Source: Nitrososphaerota archaeon
GTDB taxonomy: Archaea > Thermoproteota > Nitrososphaeria > Nitrososphaerales > Nitrosopumilaceae
Reading direction: 5' to 3'
Length of the DNA: 32,087 nucleotides
Assembly (NCBI GenBank): GCA_028867615.1
Contig: JAGWGC010000007.1
Location: 1 to 32,087 of the forward strand
Shown here: piece after piece, positions 27,223 to 32,087 of the stretch
Numbering within the stretch: position 1 is the first letter of the stretch
Layout of the letters: every line of letters starts with the position of its first letter
Made by a program: the position numbers and the translations under genes
The notes under the pieces: model-generated
The model's input: the letters and a program-made list of their open reading frames with translations, nothing else
What the model was told of the DNA's origin: nothing
Database searches by the model: none

Positions 27223-27315
27223 ACTAGAACTATTCTTTTTTAGAACATGCTAATAACTTATATCATTATTAGAAACAAAAAATCTAACAAATTAGGTTTG
27301 AGTGGCTAGCAAAAA

Positions 27316-28281
27316 CTATATTTCTAGTGCATCCAGCATTTTAGATATATCAGTCAGTGACTTGCCTGCATACGAAATCTCTTGGTATGCAGGAGGATTT
27401 TCAAGATAGTTGGGAATCCTTGCGGACATTCGCTCATCATATGGTGCAATTATTTCATTTTTGTAGAATATACCAGTTGGAATTTTTGAATCCCATTCAT
27501 TTGATTTTATCAAAGCCTGAGTTAGTTTTTCATTTTCTTCGTCAGGTGAATCAATATGAACAAACGCATCATATCCAGTGTCTTCAAGTTTATAGATTCT
27601 TGGTCTAGGCTTGTTGGTCATCTCATCAATGTTATCCATTCCTGAAAACCAATCCCTAGTATTGATATCATTGTAAGTTGGACATGGTTGTAACACATCA
27701 AGAAATGAGAGGCCCCTATGTTTTACTGCTGCAACTATTAGATCCTTGAGTTGTCTAACATCATATGCATATCCCCTTGCAACAAATGTATATCCACTTG
27801 CAATTGCCAGTGCGATCGGATTTACTGATTGGTTGACATTTGGTTCTGGGAGAGACTTTGTCTTCAATCCTAGTTTGAGTGTAGGTGATGCCTGTCCCTT
27901 GGTCAGGCCATAAACTCCGTTGTTGAATATAATGTATGTCATATCCACATTTCTTCTACCAGCTGCAACAAAATGTCCTGCACCAATTCCCAACCCGTCT
28001 CCATCTCCGCCTACCGCAACTACCGTCATCTCAGGATTTGCAAGCTTTGCTCCTTGCGAAAATGGTAATACTCTGCCATGCAAAGTATGGACACCATATG
28101 TGTTAAGATAGTGAGATGTCTTTCCGGAACATCCTACACCAGAAAATACTGCAGCTTTGTGTCTTGGGATTTCCATTTCTGCAAGAGCCATTTGAATTGC
28201 ACTTACTATCCCAAAATCCCCACAACCAGGACACCAGTCATTGTGGACATCAGTTTTGTAATCAGCTACATTAGATACCAT
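27316..28281 (-). CDS. korB: 2-oxoacid:ferredoxin oxidoreductase, beta subunit
   Basis: [76 protein letters not shown] (TPP motif). Confidence 0.94.
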   Translation of the reverse strand: MVSNVADYKTDVHNDWCPGCGDFGIVSAIQMALAEMEIPRHKAAVFSGVGCSGKTSHYLNTYGVHTLHGRVLPFSQGAKLANPEMTVVAVGGDGDGLGIGAGHFVAAGRRNVDMTYIIFNNGVYGLTKGQASPTLKLGLKTKSLPEPNVNQSVNPIALAIASGYTFVARGYAYDVRQLKDLIVAAVKHRGLSFLDVLQPCPTYNDINTRDWFSGMDNIDEMTNKPRPRIYKLEDTGYDAFVHIDSPDEENEKLTQALIKSNEWDSKIPTGIFYKNEIIAPYDERMSARIPNYLENPPAYQEISYAGKSLTDISKMLDALEI

Positions 28282-30184
28282 ATGTTAACACCTGTTTTTT
28301 CTCTGCCTTGTTGTCGATAATTTTTTTGATAGAATCAAAAACTTCATTACAAGTAATCGGTCTTCCGGTGTATTTTAATATGTAATAATCAACTTTTCTG
28401 TCTAAATATTCATTAAGCAACGAACCCATTTGTCCGGATTGATTTGCTTCGATATCAATTATTGTCTTGACTCCAGAAAGCAAGGATTGAATATACTGGG
28501 CTGGAAATGGATGTAACATTTTAATCTGAATAAAGCCAACCTTAAGCCCTTCTTTCTTAAGCATATCAATAGCATCCAAGATTGGACCCTTTGTGGACCC
28601 CCAGCTGAGAATGCAGAAATCCGATATGCCATAATTTGTAGCCTGATCTTCTTTAGGTATTTTCTCTAATGCAACCTCGAGTTTGTGAGCACGTTTATCC
28701 ATCTTGTAGATGCGATTTTCAGGATCTTCTGATATATGTCCTGCTTCATCACTTTCGTCTCCAGTATTCCAGAATATTCCATTTTCAAGCCCTAGTCTTG
28801 ATCTTGGAGATATCCCATCTGGAGACGGCGTAAATCGCTGATATCCAGATTCTCCAATTTTTTCCAACAGTTTTCCACGTTCTATTGTTATTTTTGTAGA
28901 ATCAAATCTCTTCACGGTTGAAACCGTGCTTGCAATAAATTTGTCCATCATGTGAATTACTGGAATTTGATAAACATCGGCAAAGTTGAAACATTTTGCA
29001 GTATCATAAAATCCCTCTTCAGTATCCCCGGAGGCATAGACAATTCTCGGAAAGTCACCATGCCCAGCATGTATTGCAAATTGTAGATCATCTTGTCCAT
29101 GTCGTGTAGGAAGACCTGTTGAAGGACCACTTCGTTGGTATAAAGTTATAACTATTGGAACTTCATTTATCCCAGCCCAGCCAAGAGCTTCTGCCATAAG
29201 AGAAAAGCCAGGTCCGGAGGTACTTGTAGAAGATCTAGTCCCAGTCAGGGCAGAGCCAATAACCATGCCAATTGCAGATATTTCGTCTTCTGTTTGTACA
29301 ACTAACGTAGATCCAGGTCGATTGTTTTCTACCTCAAAGATTTCATTTGATTCCAAAAATACGCTTTCATCCGATGCAGGTGTGATTGGATAATACGATT
29401 GGAATCTACAACCACATGCTATTTTTCCAAGACTTGTTGATTGAAAACCTTGAACCAGCATAGTATGATCCTCTTTTGGAATTTGTGATAACTGATACCT
29501 GAATTTGGAGTATTTTACAGTAGCAAGATTATAAGCATAGTTTGCCGCAATTTTATTCATCTCTGCGATATCGGCTTTTCTTGAAAATATCGATCCTACT
29601 GATTTCAATAATGTTTCTGGTGGTAGTCCCAACAGTCCAATTGATACAGAGACAGCAAGAACGTTCTGCATGCGAAACATGCCGCGTATCTTGGGGTTTT
29701 TGGTTTCATCAGATAGATTAGCCAAGATTTCTTTGAACGATACGGGATACAGAGTGATTCCTCTTTCCTTGGACTCGTCAAGCAATCCTTGAATGGTAAA
29801 TGGTTTGTTTTTAGATACAAGGTGTTTTTTTAGGCGTGCCTTGAATTGTGCATCAAGAGTAGGAACCTCATCAATTTGCATTGCAACCAAGTTAGATTCG
29901 TACACTATAGCACCATCATCAAATACTTCATCTGCATGCCTGAATAGAGTCTCAGCATCAAAACCTACAAGCATTGTAATTCCACTCACATTTGATCGGA
30001 TTATTTTGTCAGAAACTCTGACTCCAAAGTAGCTGTGTTCACCTTTTATATTGGAATAATATTCCCTTTTCCCAAATACTTTGAGGCCGCAACCAGCACA
30101 TGCACCAGCAAAGATATTTGCAGCAGTTTCTACACCACCGCCCTGAGGACCGCCAATAACCCAAGTTAGATCAATGGAAGACAT
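28271..30184 (-). CDS. korA: 2-oxoacid:ferredoxin oxidoreductase, fused gamma-alpha subunit
   Basis: [94 protein letters not shown]. Confidence 0.95.
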   Translation of the reverse strand: MSSIDLTWVIGGPQGGGVETAANIFAGACAGCGLKVFGKREYYSNIKGEHSYFGVRVSDKIIRSNVSGITMLVGFDAETLFRHADEVFDDGAIVYESNLVAMQIDEVPTLDAQFKARLKKHLVSKNKPFTIQGLLDESKERGITLYPVSFKEILANLSDETKNPKIRGMFRMQNVLAVSVSIGLLGLPPETLLKSVGSIFSRKADIAEMNKIAANYAYNLATVKYSKFRYQLSQIPKEDHTMLVQGFQSTSLGKIACGCRFQSYYPITPASDESVFLESNEIFEVENNRPGSTLVVQTEDEISAIGMVIGSALTGTRSSTSTSGPGFSLMAEALGWAGINEVPIVITLYQRSGPSTGLPTRHGQDDLQFAIHAGHGDFPRIVYASGDTEEGFYDTAKCFNFADVYQIPVIHMMDKFIASTVSTVKRFDSTKITIERGKLLEKIGESGYQRFTPSPDGISPRSRLGLENGIFWNTGDESDEAGHISEDPENRIYKMDKRAHKLEVALEKIPKEDQATNYGISDFCILSWGSTKGPILDAIDMLKKEGLKVGFIQIKMLHPFPAQYIQSLLSGVKTIIDIEANQSGQMGSLLNEYLDRKVDYYILKYTGRPITCNEVFDSIKKIIDNKAEKKQVLTYGI

Positions 30185-30240
30185 GTCGGATCTAAACGCT
30201 CATCAAATATTAATAATACTATAAATCCCAATACAAAAAT

Positions 30241-30381
30241 TTATCCGCCAGTAGCTGCATCAAACAATGCACATTCACACTTGTCGCGTTCACCGCAAAA
30301 CGGGCAAACACATACACATTTTTCAATAGGATTTCTACATTGTACACAAATAGCAAATTCTTCTTTGTGTTTCAATTGCAT
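30241..30381 (-). CDS. 46-aa Cys-rich (8 Cys) small protein, probable metal-binding (not in ORF track)
   Basis: ATG(30381)-TAA(30241): MQLKHKEEFAICVQCRNPIEKCVCVCPFCGERDKCECALFDAATGG; CxxC-x6-CxCxCxxC-x5-CxC. Confidence 0.7.
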   Translation of the reverse strand: MQLKHKEEFAICVQCRNPIEKCVCVCPFCGERDKCECALFDAATGG

Positions 30382-30511
30382 ATGGTTACCAGGATTAATT
30401 ATAAATGAGTTGTTGTGGCAAAAATGCTTCTTATTTACAGGATTTTACTTGCGGTTCACTGATTTTTTATCATAATACGCTTAAAATTGCCATTTGTCTT
30501 TAGCAAGATAG

Positions 30512-31474
30512 TTGAAAATTTTACTTACCAGAAAACTACATGATTTTGCCTTGAAGGAGCTCAAAAAGAGATACCATGTCGAAGTCCATGCAGGAAGCAT
30601 TCCAATGCCAAAGAAATTATTGATATCAAAAATTAAAGACAAGGACGGTCTTATCTGCTATCCTTATGATTCAATAGACTCGGATGTGATCAATGCAGCA
30701 ACCAGACTCAAAGCAATCTCCACATACAGTGTAGGCTATGATCACATAGACATCAAGACTGCCTCAAAAAGAGACCTAGTCATCGGGTACACACCAGAAG
30801 TGTTGACCAGAGCCACTGCAGACCTAACCATGGCTTTGATGTTATCTCTTTTAAGAAAAATACCAGAAGGCGACAAACTTGTTCGAGACAACAAATGGAA
30901 AACGGTGTTTGGTCCATACGAGTTTCTTGGAACTGACCTGTACCAAAAAACTCTAGGAATACTCGGAATGGGAAGAATAGGAAAAGCAGTAGCGCAAAGG
31001 GCATCAGGTTTTGAGATGAATGTAATATATCACAACAGAACTAGATTGACAAAAAAAGAAGAAGAAAAACTTGGAGCAAGATACGTATCGCTAGAAAGTC
31101 TGTTCAAGACAAGTGACATATTGAGTATTCACTCCCCACATACTCCACAGACACATAAAATTATAAATTTGAAATTATTAAAGAAAATGAAAAGAACAGC
31201 ATTTTTGATCAACACATCCAGAGGTAAAATAATAAATGAAAAAGATCTTGTCATTGCATTAAAAAAGAAAATAATTTCAGGTGCAGGTCTTGATGTATTT
31301 CAAAAGGAACCAATAGATTCCACAAATCCAATTACAAAACTTGACAATGTCATATTGATGCCTCATAGTGGAAGTGCAACCACGGAAACAAGAAAAAAAA
31401 TGGCAGAGATTGCAGTCAAGAACCTAGTGCTGGGGCTTGCAGGCAAAAAAATGATTTATCAAGTTAAAATGTAA
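30512..31474 (+). CDS. D-isomer-specific 2-hydroxyacid dehydrogenase (glyoxylate/hydroxypyruvate reductase-like)
   Basis: LGILGMGRIGKAVAQRASGF, FLINTSRGKIINEKDLVIALKKKIISGAGLDVFQKEP, LMPHSGSAT; TTG start. Confidence 0.94.
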   Translation: MKILLTRKLHDFALKELKKRYHVEVHAGSIPMPKKLLISKIKDKDGLICYPYDSIDSDVINAATRLKAISTYSVGYDHIDIKTASKRDLVIGYTPEVLTRATADLTMALMLSLLRKIPEGDKLVRDNKWKTVFGPYEFLGTDLYQKTLGILGMGRIGKAVAQRASGFEMNVIYHNRTRLTKKEEEKLGARYVSLESLFKTSDILSIHSPHTPQTHKIINLKLLKKMKRTAFLINTSRGKIINEKDLVIALKKKIISGAGLDVFQKEPIDSTNPITKLDNVILMPHSGSATTETRKKMAEIAVKNLVLGLAGKKMIYQVKM

Positions 31475-31495
31475 GATCAGAAAATCAATTACAAA

Positions 31496-31756
31496 TCAAA
31501 GCTCGATCAAGTCATTTGGATCTACTTTGATACAGCTGGTACCTACAGGTTTCAGACCAGTAAAATTAATTGTGCCTTGTGGAACCTTACCTTCCTTTTG
31601 TAGTGATTCCAACTTTTCTGTAAATGTAGCTTTGTGTATGTCACATGTTACCCCAACCATATATTCACCATCATTTGATTTTACAGAGATTACAAACTCT
31701 GGAGGCATTACACAGTCTCGTCCTTTTTTGCGGACAGAGCAACGTTCTGGAAACAT
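31496..31756 (-). CDS. Conserved hypothetical protein
   Basis: 86-aa ORF, 22 bp from the convergent dehydrogenase stop. Confidence 0.65.
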   Translation of the reverse strand: MFPERCSVRKKGRDCVMPPEFVISVKSNDGEYMVGVTCDIHKATFTEKLESLQKEGKVPQGTINFTGLKPVGTSCIKVDPNDLIEL

Positions 31757-31844
31757 GAGATATCTTTTTCATTTTAGAATATTAATCTATGAAATATCAC
31801 ATGATAAACAACAAACGAGATGAACAGGTTGGACTAAAAAGGCG

Positions 31845-31956
31845 CCGGGAGTGCATATAACCATTCCGGAATCTCACAATGAATAATTTAGTTGACGTAT
31901 TAAGCCCCTTGAGGGGGTATTTCCATGATCCGTTGAGACCTCATGAATGAGGCTCA
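31845..31956. other. Cluster of three predicted hairpins in a long intergenic region
   Basis: CCGGGA(31845-31850)/TTCCGG(31864-31869); CCCCT-TG-AGGGG (31905-31916); TGAG-a-CCTCA-TGAA-TGAGG-CTCA (31934-31956). Confidence 0.5.
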
Positions 31957-32013
31957 TGATATCTTTTAGTTTTTGGATTTTTAAGAGTCTTTCTACTCAA
32001 AGTGTAACTTTTT

Positions 32014-32087
32014 TTATGTCGTATCTTGAAGTGCGAATATTACATCTGCCGTGGGTCTATAGTAGACAGCTGTTCCTTCCCCATATT
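32014..32087 (-). CDS. Partial CDS (C-terminal end) entering from the right edge
   Basis: Open minus-strand frame ...YGEGTAVYYRPTADVIFALQDTT* ending with TAA at 32014-32016. Confidence 0.45.
   Translation of the reverse strand, partial: YGEGTAVYYRPTADVIFALQDTT

Noticed and set aside
1-32087. tRNA/rRNA genes
   Set aside because: Scanned intergenic gaps by eye for T-loop (TTCRANNC) and acceptor pairing and for rRNA signatures; none convincing. tRNAscan-SE would be decisive.

Overview
The window is a gene-dense chromosomal segment of an ammonia-oxidising-type archaeon (Nitrososphaerota/Thaumarchaeota). That assignment is inferred from family content: archaeal exosome/SBDS/L37Ae/Pcc1/prefoldin superoperon, rpoD, L18e-L13-S9, CofE, archaeal XPF and Nob1, and many lineage-type hypotheticals. 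About 35 protein-coding genes are supported, plus two partial genes at the window edges. Items absent from the ORF track: (i) a strong C/D-box sRNA candidate at 2580-2643 with all four boxes and a terminal stem; (ii) a 46-aa protein with 8 Cys upstream of korA (30241-30381, -); (iii) a 35-aa CxxC...HxxxH mini zinc-finger ORF (3152-3259, +); (iv) a frame-shattered TnpB remnant lying antisense between rpoD and rpl18e. Other points of interest: a wHTH/AAA-ATPase operon with an upstream palindrome, a coiled-coil protein with a near-perfect 72-bp tandem repeat, an exported ATPase-less Lon-type protease, two different LeuCD-type isomerases in tandem, a 54-bp convergent coding overlap (Nob1/rhodanese), and several strong intergenic hairpins. 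No rRNA, tRNA or CRISPR array was recognised. All functional calls come from reading motifs by eye; no database search was run.
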